DNA of 64,000 nucleotides, taken from the NCBI GenBank assembly GCA_948144175.1, contig CANXME010002013.1, positions 501,501 through 565,500 on the forward strand, written 5' to 3'. The notes below the pieces were generated by a model that was not told the origin of the DNA, did no database searches, and was given only the letters and a program-made list of their open reading frames with translations. Shown piece after piece: positions 13,801 to 23,300 of this stretch (position 1 is the stretch's first letter; each line of letters begins with the position of its first letter). Origin of the DNA: Closterium sp. NIES-65. Taxonomy: Eukaryota > Streptophyta > Zygnematophyceae > Desmidiales > Closteriaceae. The position numbers and the translations under genes were made by a program.

Positions 13801-16800
13801 TCCCCACCCGCCAACCCCCATCCCCATCAGTTCAAGAAGGTCAAAGTGGGCAATCGGCGGCTAGGGTTGTACTTCAAGCCGAATTACAGCCGCACCACTC
13901 CCTTCCACCCCTCTCTCCCTTGCACACCCACGCATCTTCTCTCTTTCTCCCTCCCCCGCACCCTTATGCATCCTCCCCACACCCCCTCCCCTGCTCCCCC
14001 CTTCACACACCAGTTCAAAAAGGTCAAAGTGGGCAATCGGCGGCGAGGGTCACACTTCGTCCCGAACTACAATCTCACCACTCCCTTTGCATTCCCTTCC
14101 CTTACTTCCCCCTTTCCTACCCTCCTCTCTCCCTCTCTCCCACACGCACATACGCATCCCTCCCCCCCCCCCCCCCCCCCCCCCCAACACCAGTTCAAGA
14201 AGGTCAAGTTCGGCAATCGGAGACTCGGGTCCTACTTTGTCCCGAATTACAACCTCACCACTCTCACCATCAACAGCGGTTACCTGGTTCAAAGCCCACG
14301 ATATGTGAGTTTACCGAGGGTGCTTTTGTTGGATAGATAGTGTACAGTACATCATACAACCTCACCACTCTCACCATCAACAGCGGCTACCCGGTTGAGA
14401 GCCCACGATATGTGAGTGTAATACATGTGTGAGTGTACCGAATGTGACCCATTTAAGTGCATAACCCACATGGTTTGCACCGAATTACAAGCTCACCACT
14501 CTCACCATCAACAGCGGCTACCTAGAGCCCACGATATGTGAGTTCAATGAAGATGCTTTAATTGCATACACAATGATACTGTACATCACGTTCCATACCG
14601 AGTTTCAACCTTAGTACCCAAGCAGTCAACAGCGGTTACCTCGTTCAGAACCTGCCGTATGTGAGTGTAGTTCATGTGTGAGTGTAGTTCATGTGTGAGT
14701 GTACAAGATGTGATCGTGCATGTACCTTACCTCTTGAGCCGAATTACAACCTCACCACCGAGGTGACTTTTGAGTCGACTCAAAAGTCACCTCGTACCTT
14801 ACCTCTTGAGCCGAATTACAACCTCACCACCGCCACCGTCACCGTCAGCAGCGGCTCCAAGAGCTTCTGGTGTTTGTCCTCCCTAATCCTCTTTTGAGGC
14901 GCCTCAAAAGTAATTACAACCTCACCACCGCCACCGTCACCGTCACCGTCAGCAGCGGCTCCAAGAGCTTTCCGTCCTTTCCCAGGGAAGGAGCAGCAGT
15001 GTTTGTCCTCCCTAATCCTCCCTCATTCTTTCCTTCCTTTCCCATCCTCCACCCGCCATTCTCTTTCCAACAGACCGCCAACCACAAGACAGCGGTTCAC
15101 ACAATGAACCCCAAGTGGGTCACACTCCTCCCTTACACCAACCACACGCCCTAGAGGGTCACACGCCCTAGTTTTCATCGCCCATCCTCTCCATCTCTCA
15201 TGCTCCCGTCCCTATCCCAACAGACTGCCAACCACAAGACAGCGGTTCACACGATGAACCCCAAGCGGGTCCCACCATGCTGTGTCGATTTTTGCGTGGA
15301 CTAAAAATTGGACCCCAAGTGTGCCACGCTCCTCCCTTTTCCCATCCTTACGCTCCCCATCCCTCACAGACCGCCAACCACAAGACAGCCGTCTACACCA
15401 TGAACCCCAAGTGGGTCCCACCATGCTGTGTGTTACTCTCACCCCAATCTTTCCCAACCCTCTTCCTCCATTCCCCTTTCCCCCACAGACCACCAATCAC
15501 AAGACACCGGTTCACACGATGAACCCCAAGTGGTCCACGCTGCTCCTCCCACCTCCCGTGTGTAGCTGCTCATTTCCCCATCCTCCGTCTTCCCACTCTG
15601 CCCTCATTCCCTCTTCCCCACAGACCACCAACCACAAGACAGCGGTCCACACACTGAACTCCAAGTGGGCCACGCTGCTGCCCGTCCCCTCGATAACTGT
15701 GTTCCATTCCCCCATCCTTCCTCCATCCCCCTCGATAACTGTGTTCCATTCCCCCATCCTTCCTCCATCCCCCTCGATAACTGTGTTCCATTCCCCCATC
15801 CTTCCTCCATCCCCCTCGATAACTGTGTTCCATTCCCCCATCCTTCCTCCATCCCCCTCGATAACTGTGTTCCATTCCCCCATCCTTCCTCCATCCCCCT
15901 CGATAACTGTGTTCCATTCCCCCATCCTTCCTCCATCCCCCTCGATAACTGTGTTCCATTCCCCCATCCTTCCTCCATCCCCCTCGATAACTGTGTTCCA
16001 TTCCCCCATCCTTCCTCCATCCCCCTCGATAACTGTGTTCCATTCCCCCATCCTTCCTCCATCCCCCTCGATAACTGTGTTCCATTCCCCATCCTTCCTC
16101 CATCCCCCTCGATAACTGTGTTCCATTCCCCCATCCTTCCTCCATCCCCCTCGATAACTGTGTTCCATTCCCCCATCCTTCCTCCATCCCCCTCGATAAC
16201 TGTGTTCCATTCCCCCATCCTTCCTCCATCCCCCTCGATAACTGTGTTCCATTCCCCCATCCTTCCTCCATCCCCCTCGATAACTGTGTTCCATTCCCCC
16301 ATCCTTCCTCCATCCCCATCCCGCAGACCACCAACCACAAGACAGCGGTCTACACAATGAACCCCAAGTGGGCCACGCTCCTCCCTTACACAGACGCCAT
16401 CGTGTTCAACGCGGGCCACTGGTTCTTCCATCCAGTGAGTGCGTGAGTGCGTGAGTGAGTGAGTGAGGAAGTGAGTGAGTGAGGAAGGGAGCGAGTGAGG
16501 AAGGGAGCGAGTGTCTGTGTTGGTGGACCTGGTGCCTTACAGTGTTATGGCTTATGGCATCACGGCATTAAAGCTCGCCATTCTCTTGCCATACACAGAC
16601 GGCATTGTGTTCAACGCAGGCCACTGGTTCTTCCACCCGGTGAGTGCACGCGTGTTGCTGTGCTTGTATGCGTGTTGCTGTGCTTGTATGCGTGTTGCTG
16701 TGCTTGTATGCGTGTTGCTGTGCTTGTATGCGTGTTGCTGTGCTTGTATGCGTGTTGCTGTGCTTGTATGCGTGTTGCTGTGCTTGTATGCGTGTTGCTG

Positions 16801-18690
16801 TGCTTGTATGCGTGTTGCTGTGCTTGTATGCGTGTTGCTGTGCTTGTATGCGTGTTGCTGTGCTTGTATGCGTGTTGCTGTGCTTGTATGCGTGTTGCTG
16901 TGCTTGTATGCGTGTTGCTGTGCTTGTATGCAACCACATCTGGTGTGTTACAGCGTTAAAGGCTTACCAGCAGTACTGCACTGCACTACATTTGAGACGT
17001 CTCAAAAGTCACTGCACCACACCCACGCTCCTGCCATACACACAGATGCCATTGTGTTCAACACAGGTCACTGGTTCTTCCACCCGGTGAGTCCCTGTGC
17101 TGCTGTGATGGTGATTTCACACTGCAGAACCCCGCTTTCCCTCCTACGTTTTTTGAGAATTCTCAAGAAACATACGGTGAGTCCCTGTGCTGCTGTGATG
17201 GTAATTTCACACTGCAGAACTCCGCTTTCCTTCCTTACAATCACACTGGTTCTTCCCCAGTACCCCATCCCAGTCGTGAGCCATGCACTGGTCTCCATTA
17301 CACACTATTTCGCCAAGTCATCCTACAAGGGAGCAGCAGTGTTCTTCACCTTCTCCCCCGTGCATGACAAAGGCTACTTACTGACCCCTCCTCGCTCTCT
17401 CATCCCCCCTCTCCCCCTCCTCTCTCTCTCCACCCTCTCTCCCCTCCCTCCTCCCTTCTCCCCGCTCTCTCCTCCCTTTCCTTTCCCCACAGCCCAAGGA
17501 CCAGACCACTCCCTGGTACCCAACCCCAGTCATGAGCAAGGCGCTGGTAACCGTGCGAGAGTATAAGCTACTGTTTTGTTCACATTTTCTCCCATTCCCC
17601 CACCTCCTGCTTCCCTTTACTTCCCACAGCCCAAGGACCAAACCACTCCCTGGTACCCAACCCCAGTCATGAGCAAGGCGCTGGTAACCGTGCGAGAGTA
17701 TAAGCTACTGTTTTGTCCACAATTTCTCCCATTCCCCCACCTCCTGCTTCCCTTTACTTCCCACAGCCCAAGGACCAAACCACTCCCTGGTATCCAATCC
17801 CAGTCATGAGCAAGGCGCTGGTAACCGTGCGAGACTATTTCGCCAAGGCGAACTACAAGGGAGCAGCCGTGTTCTTCACCTTCTCCCCCGTTCACGAGAA
17901 GGGCTACTGCAACGCCGCCCAGCCGTTCCCGCCGAACGTGCAAGCGGAAAACACGCTGATGAGCTTCATCATGCCTGCCATGAAGAAACAGGTGCGTGGT
18001 TCCAACACACTGGTTAACAGGTACGTGGTTACCAGACCATCATCCAAGGGAGCAGCCGTGTTCTTCACCTTCTCCCCCGTTCACGAGAAGGGCTACTGCA
18101 ACGCCGCCCAGCCGTTCCCACCGAACGTGCAAGCGGACAACACGCTGATGAGCTTCATCATGCCTGCCATGAAGAAACAGGTGCGTGGTTACCACTTGTG
18201 GTTACTGGAACACATCAGATCACTAGAAACACATCAGATCACTAGAAACAGACACTTTTTCCTTCATGAGCGCCATGCGGCCAGACGCCCACCTGGGGGC
18301 TGACCCCACCTTTTTCCTCGCCTTACTCCCTGTTGACAATGACCCATCAGGTGACAGTGATGAAGCGGTCATCCATGAAAGTGGCAGAGATCACCTTCAT
18401 GAGCGCCATGCGGCCAGACGCCCACCTGGGGCTCACCCCGCTCCTTCCTCTCCGCTCCTTCCCTCTCTTTTCCTGCACCCTGCCTCATTGCAATCCCACT
18501 GCAGGTCACTGTTATGAAAAGATCAACCATGAAAGTAGCGGAAGTGACCTACATGAGCGCCATGCGGCCAGACGCCCACCTCTTTCTGAATGGGAGGGAC
18601 TGCAGCCACTGGTGCCTGCCGGGTGTGCCGGACGCTTGGTCCGACGTGCTGTATAACATCCTGATGGGAGTCAGAAGGAACTTCAAGTGA
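10849..18690 (+). CDS. Trichome birefringence-like / PMR5 family polysaccharide O-acetyltransferase (475 aa model)
   Basis: An in-frame model uses 10849-11369, 12557-12709, 12951-13074, 14194-14304, 16327-16434, 17767-17991 and 18505-18690 (stop TGA). Domains in order: cytosolic basic tail, one signal anchor (about residues 80-105, [19 protein letters not shown]), a Ser-rich stem, then the TBL N-terminal box starting CDYRKGSWV and continuing with [10 protein letters not shown]. The catalytic GDS motif follows ([18 protein letters not shown]), then [12 protein letters not shown], and the C-terminal DxxH-type box [19 protein letters not shown]. Family members are Golgi type II membrane enzymes that acetylate xylan, mannan or other wall glycans; the glycan here cannot be told. 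Most exons after the first exist in several copies, some intact enough to be spliced, so the exact mature product is uncertain. A (GGA)n tract starts at the stop codon. Confidence 0.88.
12000..12420 (+). repeat. Echo copies of TBL exon 2
   Basis: Two earlier copies of the exon that reads [19 protein letters not shown] begin at about 12002 and 12184, each with a pyrimidine-rich acceptor. The first is truncated after NCS; the second runs on to the YVWLPAPP segment. A third fragment ([13 protein letters not shown]...) lies at about 12366-12402. The complete copy is 12557-12709. Confidence 0.85.
13125..13194 (+). repeat. Echo of the 3' half of the TBL GDS exon
   Basis: This repeats the last part of exon 12951-13074, from the [21 protein letters not shown] region through a GTAAGC donor, with a few substitutions. 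It has lost the GDS serine segment and its acceptor, so it is unlikely to code. Confidence 0.85.
13240..14110 (+). repeat. Serial echo copies of TBL exon 4 ([10 protein letters not shown])
   Basis: At least six diverged tandem copies of the exon start (CAG acceptor, then TTCAAGAAGGTCAAGGTGGG, then [16 protein letters not shown]) precede the complete copy at 14194-14304. They are separated by C/T-rich spacers with local strings such as CTCACACCC. Most lose similarity after the NLTT codons. The units are about 100-170 bp. Confidence 0.85.
14759..14794. repeat. Palindrome, TCGA centre, 36 bp perfect
   Basis: This is the longest member of the family: the core TTTTGAGTCGACTCAAAA is extended by GTGAC and flanking bases to 36 bp with no mismatch. 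It lies exactly between two copies of CTTACCTCTTGAGCCGAATT-type sequence (starting about 14723 and 14797). Confidence 0.95.
14891..14910. repeat. Palindrome, GCGC centre
   Basis: CTTTTGAGGCGCCTCAAAAG is perfect over 20 bp. It separates two copies of the AATTACAACCTCACCACCGC segment (about 14814 and 14911), both continuing to GGCTCCAAGAGCTT. Confidence 0.95.
15073..15690 (+). repeat. Serial echoes of TBL exon 5 start ([14 protein letters not shown])
   Basis: Five tandem copies of the exon 5 start, each with a CCAACAG or CCCACAG acceptor, start near 15073, 15223, 15369, 15489 and 15624. The complete copy that continues into the GHWFFHP segment starts at 16327. Copies diverge mainly after NPKW. 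Confidence 0.88.
15684..16318. repeat. Minisatellite, 42-bp unit, about 15 copies
   Basis: The unit begins CCCTCGATAACTGTGTTCC and ends CTTCCTCCATCC. Copies are nearly identical apart from one single-base deletion at about 16088. It lies in the TBL intron just before the complete exon 5 and ends in sequence resembling the normal polypyrimidine tract. Confidence 0.97.
16654..16930. repeat. Minisatellite, 20-bp unit, about 14 copies
   Basis: Perfect tandem copies of GTGTTGCTGTGCTTGTATGC start about 15 bp after a GTGAGT donor in a TBL intron. Homogeneity suggests recent expansion. Confidence 0.97.
16991..17006. repeat. Palindrome, ACGT centre
   Basis: TTTGAGACGTCTCAAA, followed by AGTC, lies between short repeats of CACTGCAC-type sequence (about 16976 and 17009). 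Confidence 0.9.
17149..17172. repeat. Palindrome, AATT centre
   Basis: The core TTGAGAATTCTCAA extends to 24 bp with one mismatch. It separates two copies of a ~65-bp segment that starts CGGTGAGTCCCTGTGCTG (17084 and 17174). Confidence 0.93.
17255..17710 (+). repeat. Echoes of TBL exon 6 start ([18 protein letters not shown])
   Basis: Three earlier copies of the exon 6 start precede the complete exon at 17767. One at about 17260 reads [19 protein letters not shown] and runs to FSPVHDKGY. Two near 17493 and 17629 read [25 protein letters not shown] and are nearly identical over about 137 bp. Confidence 0.87.
18036..18182 (+). repeat. Echo of TBL exon 6 3' half
   Basis: This is a near-perfect copy of [16 protein letters not shown] through [11 protein letters not shown] and the GTGCGTGG donor, one repeat unit after the complete exon. 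It has no obvious acceptor of its own, so splicing it in would need a cryptic site. Confidence 0.88.
18260..18440 (+). repeat. Echoes of TBL exon 7 start
   Basis: Two partial copies ([11 protein letters not shown] near 18266-18300, and [27 protein letters not shown] near 18353-18432) precede the complete final exon at 18505. They stop before the DCSHW motif. Confidence 0.87.
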
Positions 18691-18815
18691 GGAGGAGGAG
18701 GAGGAGGAGGAGGAGGAGGAGGAGGAGGAGGAGGAGGAGGAGGAGGAGGAGGAGGAGGAGGAGGAGGAGGAGGAGGAGGAGGAGGAGGAGGAGGAGGAGG
18801 AGGAGGAGGTTATAC
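18690..18815. repeat. (GGA)n microsatellite
   Basis: About 40 uninterrupted GAG/GGA triplets start at the TBL stop codon, followed by TTATACGAGGAGGAGG. Confidence 0.98.
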
Positions 18816-18831
18816 GAGGAGGAGGAGGTTA

Positions 18832-18845
18832 TTGAGTCGACTCAA
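18832..18845. repeat. Palindrome, TCGA centre (first of a pair)
   Basis: TTGAGTCGACTCAA followed by AAGTC and a 30-bp segment (TGTGGGGTATGGGTGCGGGG) that is repeated with the palindrome 43 bp later. Confidence 0.92.
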
Positions 18846-18874
18846 AAGTCTGTGGGGTATGGGTGCGGGGACGA

Positions 18875-18888
18875 TTGAGTCGACTCAA
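18875..18888. repeat. Palindrome, TCGA centre (second of a pair)
   Basis: This is identical to the copy at 18832 and begins the second unit of a 43-bp tandem duplication that includes the palindrome. Confidence 0.92.
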
Positions 18889-18954
18889 AAGTCTGTGGGG
18901 TATGGGTGCGGGGACGCGTGCGTTGGGAGATGGGTTGTGGAGCAAGGAGGGAGT

Positions 18955-19335
18955 GCACCCACTGGAGTCTGTGGGTGTGCCGGACGCTTGGTCCGATGTG
19001 CTCTATAACATTCTGATGGGAGTCAGAAGGAATTCACATGATGGAGAAGGGGGATGAGCAGGGTGTGTAGCAGAGTGTAGGGGTGTTGGTTGCGACTGCA
19101 GCCACTGGTGCTTGCCGGGTGTGCCTGACGCCTGGTCCGACGTGCTGTATAACATCTTGATGGGCGTGCGGAGGAATTTCACATGAGGTGTTCCCATCGA
19201 AGTGGGGGAGTGGGGGTAGCCTAGCCCAGCCCTGGTGGTCGCGACTGCAGCCACTGGTGCCTGCCGGGTGTGCCCGATGCCTGGTCCGTTGTTCTATACA
19301 AAATCCTCATAGGTGTGCAGAGGAACTTCACATGA
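18955..19335 (+). repeat. Echoes of the TBL terminal segment ([19 protein letters not shown])
   Basis: Three downstream copies of the last coding segment end near 19037, 19187 and 19336, each with an in-frame stop where the gene's TGA lies. A fourth, heavily decayed copy is near 19435-19480. They lie beyond the model stop codon and are probably non-coding, although any one could serve as an alternative terminal exon. Confidence 0.85.
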
Positions 19336-19339
19336 GGAG

Positions 19340-20323
19340 GAGGGATGAGGGATGGGATGGAAGGGATGTGGGTGGGAGGAAGGATTGGGTTACAAATCTG
19401 GGTTGTGAGGTGTGGAGGAGTGTTGGGAGGGGTTTCAGCTACTGTTGCCCGCCTGGTGTGCGTAATATAGCCACTGTGGCATGATGCAGAGAAATTGTGA
19501 TCCATAGACCAAAGCAAGTCTGGAGCATACAGTGCATCATTTGGGAATTCCCCTATCGTATGTGGGGTAAGACGGATCAAAACTACGGTAGGTTCTTTTA
19601 TGAAGGATGTCTTGCTGACATTTTTCGATACCAGTATGATAATAAATCGATCCGTTTTTCCTGCTGGTACCATTATGCAGCCAAATTATGTGATCGCAGT
19701 GATACAAAAATGGCATGTTGTAAAGCTAGGTAGATTACGGTATTGCCCATGTTGCGGCATTGCTTCAGCCCAGCTACAGCCCACTGGTACTAAATGCTTG
19801 TTCCTTTTTCTCAGTACGACAGGTACTACTAGCATCACCCTCTTACCGTAACAACATTTGAATGCGAGCACGCGTCTGAAATGCCTAATGAAATCACAAG
19901 TCAAGGGACACGAAGGATGGGAAGGACTACTGCAAGGTAACGATACAGTAAATGTTGGGAAGACATTCTACCAGTAGTTCGGAAAGAGGGATCAAGGGGC
20001 ATAAACAATAATGGGAGGGATGGAGAGATGGAGTGGACATAGAACTTCTGAGACAGCTGCAGGGTGTTTTTGAGAATTCTCAAAAGGAGGGACCAAGGGG
20101 CATAAACAAATAATGGGAGGGATGGAGGGATGGAGTGGACATGGCACTTCTGAGACACAGCACTGGTATGTCTGAGCAAGCTCCGTTCTGCCGCTCCACC
20201 CCACAGAAGCAGCAGCAAGAGCGACCAGCGACACACTTTTCAGCAGCAGCATCAGCAGCAGCAGGAGCAGCAGCAGCAGCAGCAGGAGCAGGAGCAGGAG
20301 CGGCGCCAGCAGCAGAGACCAGC
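19340..20323. other. Intergenic region between convergent TBL and PETs 3' ends
   Basis: This has no recognisable gene. It holds the decayed TBL echo near 19450, an ~80-bp tandem duplication (19985-20066 and 20086-20160) split by a palindrome, and Ala/Gln-codon-rich sequence near 20210-20320 just beyond the PETs stop. Confidence 0.7.
20068..20085. repeat. Palindrome, AATT centre
   Basis: TTTTGAGAATTCTCAAAA is perfect. Both sides carry a copy of the segment GGGGCATAAACAA...GGGAGGGATGGA (about 19995 and 20097), the two differing at several positions. Confidence 0.96.
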
Positions 20324-23300
20324 TTACGCTTGCCCCGCAGCAGCAGCCACCTCAGCAGCAAAATCCGACACCTTCTTCTCAATCCCCTCTCCCAGCGTAA
20401 ACCTCTCAAACCGTCTCACGCGGATGTTCTCCCCCAGCGCAGCCACCACCTCCTTCACCACCTCCTTCACAGTCACCTTATCGTTCTTAATAAACGGCTG
20501 CTCCAGCAGAGCCAGCTCTGAGACGCGCTTCGCCAGCCGCCCGTCCACAATCTTACCGCGCACCGCCTCGGGCTTGCTCGCCAGATCCTCCTTCCCCATC
20601 TCAATCTCCCGCTCCTTGGCAAGCCAGGCCGAATCCACATCCTCCTCGCTCACCACCTGCACGCCCGGGCACGCCACGACCTGCATCGCCAGGTCGTCCA
20701 CCAGCTCCCGGAACTTGTCCCCCCGCGCGACAAAGTCCGTCTCGCAGTTGATCTCGATGAGAGCGCCGATGCGCCCGTCGTGAATGTAGCTCCCGACAAT
20801 GCCCTCCGCGGCGATGCGAGATGCCTTCTTGTCTGCGCTGGCCAGACCCTTCTTGCGGAGCAGCTCCCGGGCAGCATCAACATCCCCATTGGTGGATTCA
20901 AGTGCTTTCTTACAGTCCATCATGCCGGCGCCGGTGGCGTCCCGAAGCTGCTTCACTGCTGCCATAGACACGGCGACCTTGGGCTTGTCGGCGGCAGGCT
21001 CGGGCGCAGCTTCGGCGGCAGGAGCGGCAGGGGCAGGAGCAGCAGGCGCGGCAGGGGCCTGCACCTGGCTGGCTGCAGCCACCTCCGCTGCGAAATCAGC
21101 CGATTTCTTCTCGATTCCCTCCCCGAGGTTAAACCGCACGAAGCGGCGAATGCGGATGTTCTCGCCGAGAGAAGCAATGGCCTGCTTCACCACATCCTTC
21201 ACCATCACCTTATCATTCTTGATATACGGCTGCTCCAACAGAGCTAGCTCATTCAACCTCTTCGCCATCCGCCCATCCACAATCTTCCCGCGAACCGCCT
21301 CAGGCTTGCTCGCCAGATCCTCCTTCCCCAGTTCCACCTCCCTCTCCTTCGCCACCTGCTCCGCAGGCACATCCTCCACAGATACCACCTCCACCTGGGG
21401 GCACGCCGCCACCTGCATGCCCAAATCTTCCACCAGCTCCTGGAACGCACTCCCTCGGGCGACGAAATCCGTCTCGCAGTTCACCTCGATGAGAACGCCG
21501 ATGCGGTCCGAGTGAACGTAGCTGCTCACGAGCCCTTCGGACGCGATGCGGGAAGCTTTCTTGTCGGCGGAAGCGAGCCCCTTCTTGCGGAGGATCTCGC
21601 GGGCCGTGTCGAGGTCCCCGTTGGCGTCGGTGAGAGCCTTCTTGCATGCCATCATGCCGGCCCCCGTCTCCTCCCTCAGCTGCTTCACCACTGCGGCTGA
21701 AATGCCACCTGCTGCTGCACAAGAGGCGGGGTTGAGGGGAGGGAGCGGGAAAAGAAGCAGGGTAAGGGAGATTGTGAGAGGCCTTCTTGTCTTCACCGGA
21801 AAGCACCAAGCCCCTTGTGGCGAGGCCCTTCTTGCGGAGGATCTCGCGGGCCGTGTCGAGGTCCCCGTTGGCGTCGGAAAGGGACTTCTTGCATGCCATC
21901 ATGCCAGCCCCCGTCTCCTCCCTCAGCTGCTTCACCACCGCCGCTGAAATGCCTGTCGGGAATGGGTAGAGGCGCGGGGAGCGGGGGATAAGGTTGAGTC
22001 AAGGTCCCCGTTGGCATCAGAGAGAGCCTTCTTGCATGCCATCATGCCGGCGCCGGTTTCCTCCCTCAGCTGCTTCACCACTGCCGCTGAAATACCTGTT
22101 GGGAATGGGGAGGGGTGCGGGAAGGGTTGGGGAAGGAGGAAAGAAACGGGGATCAGCTGCTTCGTCACCACTGCTGAAATGCCTGAATGGGAAGGGGACG
22201 GTTCGGGAGTGAGGAGTGAGGAATGCGGGAGATCGAATGGAGAAGGATGGTGGAAAGGGAGGTGAAGCAAAGGCAAAGCTGCACCATTGTGTATGTGCCA
22301 TTATGCATGTGCCACCATGCATGTGCCACCATGCATGTGCCACCATGCATGTGCCACCATGCATGTGCCACCATGCATGTGCCATTATGCATGTGCCACC
22401 ATGCATGTGCCACCATGCATGTGCCACCATGCATGTGCCACCATGCATGTGCCACCATGCATGTGCCACCATGCATGTGCCACCATGCATGTGCCACCAT
22501 GCATGTGCCACCATGCATGTGCCACCATGCATGTGCCACCATGCATGTGCCACCATGCATGTGCCACCATGCATGTGCCACCATGCATGTGCCACCATGC
22601 ATGTGCCACCATGCATGTGCCACCATGCATGTGCCACCATGTATGTGCCACCATGCATGTGCCACCATGCATGTGCCACCATGCATGTGCCACCATGCAT
22701 GTGCCACCATGCATGTGCCACCATGCATGTGCCACCATGCATGTGCCACCATGCATGTGCCACCATGTATGTGCCACCATGCATGTGCCACCATGCATGT
22801 GCCACCATGCATGTGCCACCATGCATGTGCCACCATGCATGTGCCACCATGTATGTGCCACCATGCATGTGCCACCATGCATGTGCCACCATGCATGTGC
22901 CGTTGTGCGCGTGCCACCATGCTTGCACCCTTTGAGTTGGAAGCATGGGCATGTGAAAGTGTATGGTGGTGTTAAAGTGGAACACCAGGACAGGGGAAGA
23001 GAGAAAGGGAGTCCGTTTTTTAGGCACCTCAGGAACAATAGGACAGGGGAAGAGAGAGAGGAGAACAGACCAAGACAGGGGAGGTGATGAACGAAAGAGA
23101 GAGTAAAGGGAGAACGGAGGGAGAACAGGAAGGAGAGGGCGGTTAGGGGAGGAAAGGGGGTGACGTGGGGAGGAGATAAACAAAAAGTGGAACTATGCAA
23201 CTGTCAAGGGTAATCAATTTGGAGCCAGAGGAGACAGACTGCAAAGGCGCAGCCCCAGGGAGGTTTGTTAGTGAACAAGCGAGAACAGGCTACTGGTACG

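Larger units (their letters stand above)
14340..14965 (+). repeat. Downstream echoes of TBL exon 4 end (YNLTT...TINSG)
   Basis: Five further partial copies of the exon 4 3' half lie here, drifting from LTINSGYLV to [13 protein letters not shown], each joined to sequence resembling the GTGAGT donor. Two of the junctions hold TTTTGAG-type palindromes (14759-14794 and 14891-14910). Confidence 0.8.
16570..17085 (+). repeat. Echoes of TBL exon 5 end (GHWFFHP)
   Basis: Two more copies of the segment reading [18 protein letters not shown], each followed by CCGGTGAG, end near 16640 and 17087. They frame the 20-bp minisatellite. Confidence 0.85.

Noticed and set aside
15282-16960. Long repetitive open frames on both strands
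   Set aside because: They are the 42-bp and 20-bp minisatellites in TBL introns.
20135-21970. Plus-strand open frames opposite the EF-Ts exon
   Set aside because: They are GC-rich antisense shadows of a strongly conserved coding exon.
22017-23183. Cys/His/Met-rich and Trp/His-rich open frames of 240-390 codons
   Set aside because: They read through the 14-bp minisatellite in a PETs intron and have no independent gene signal.
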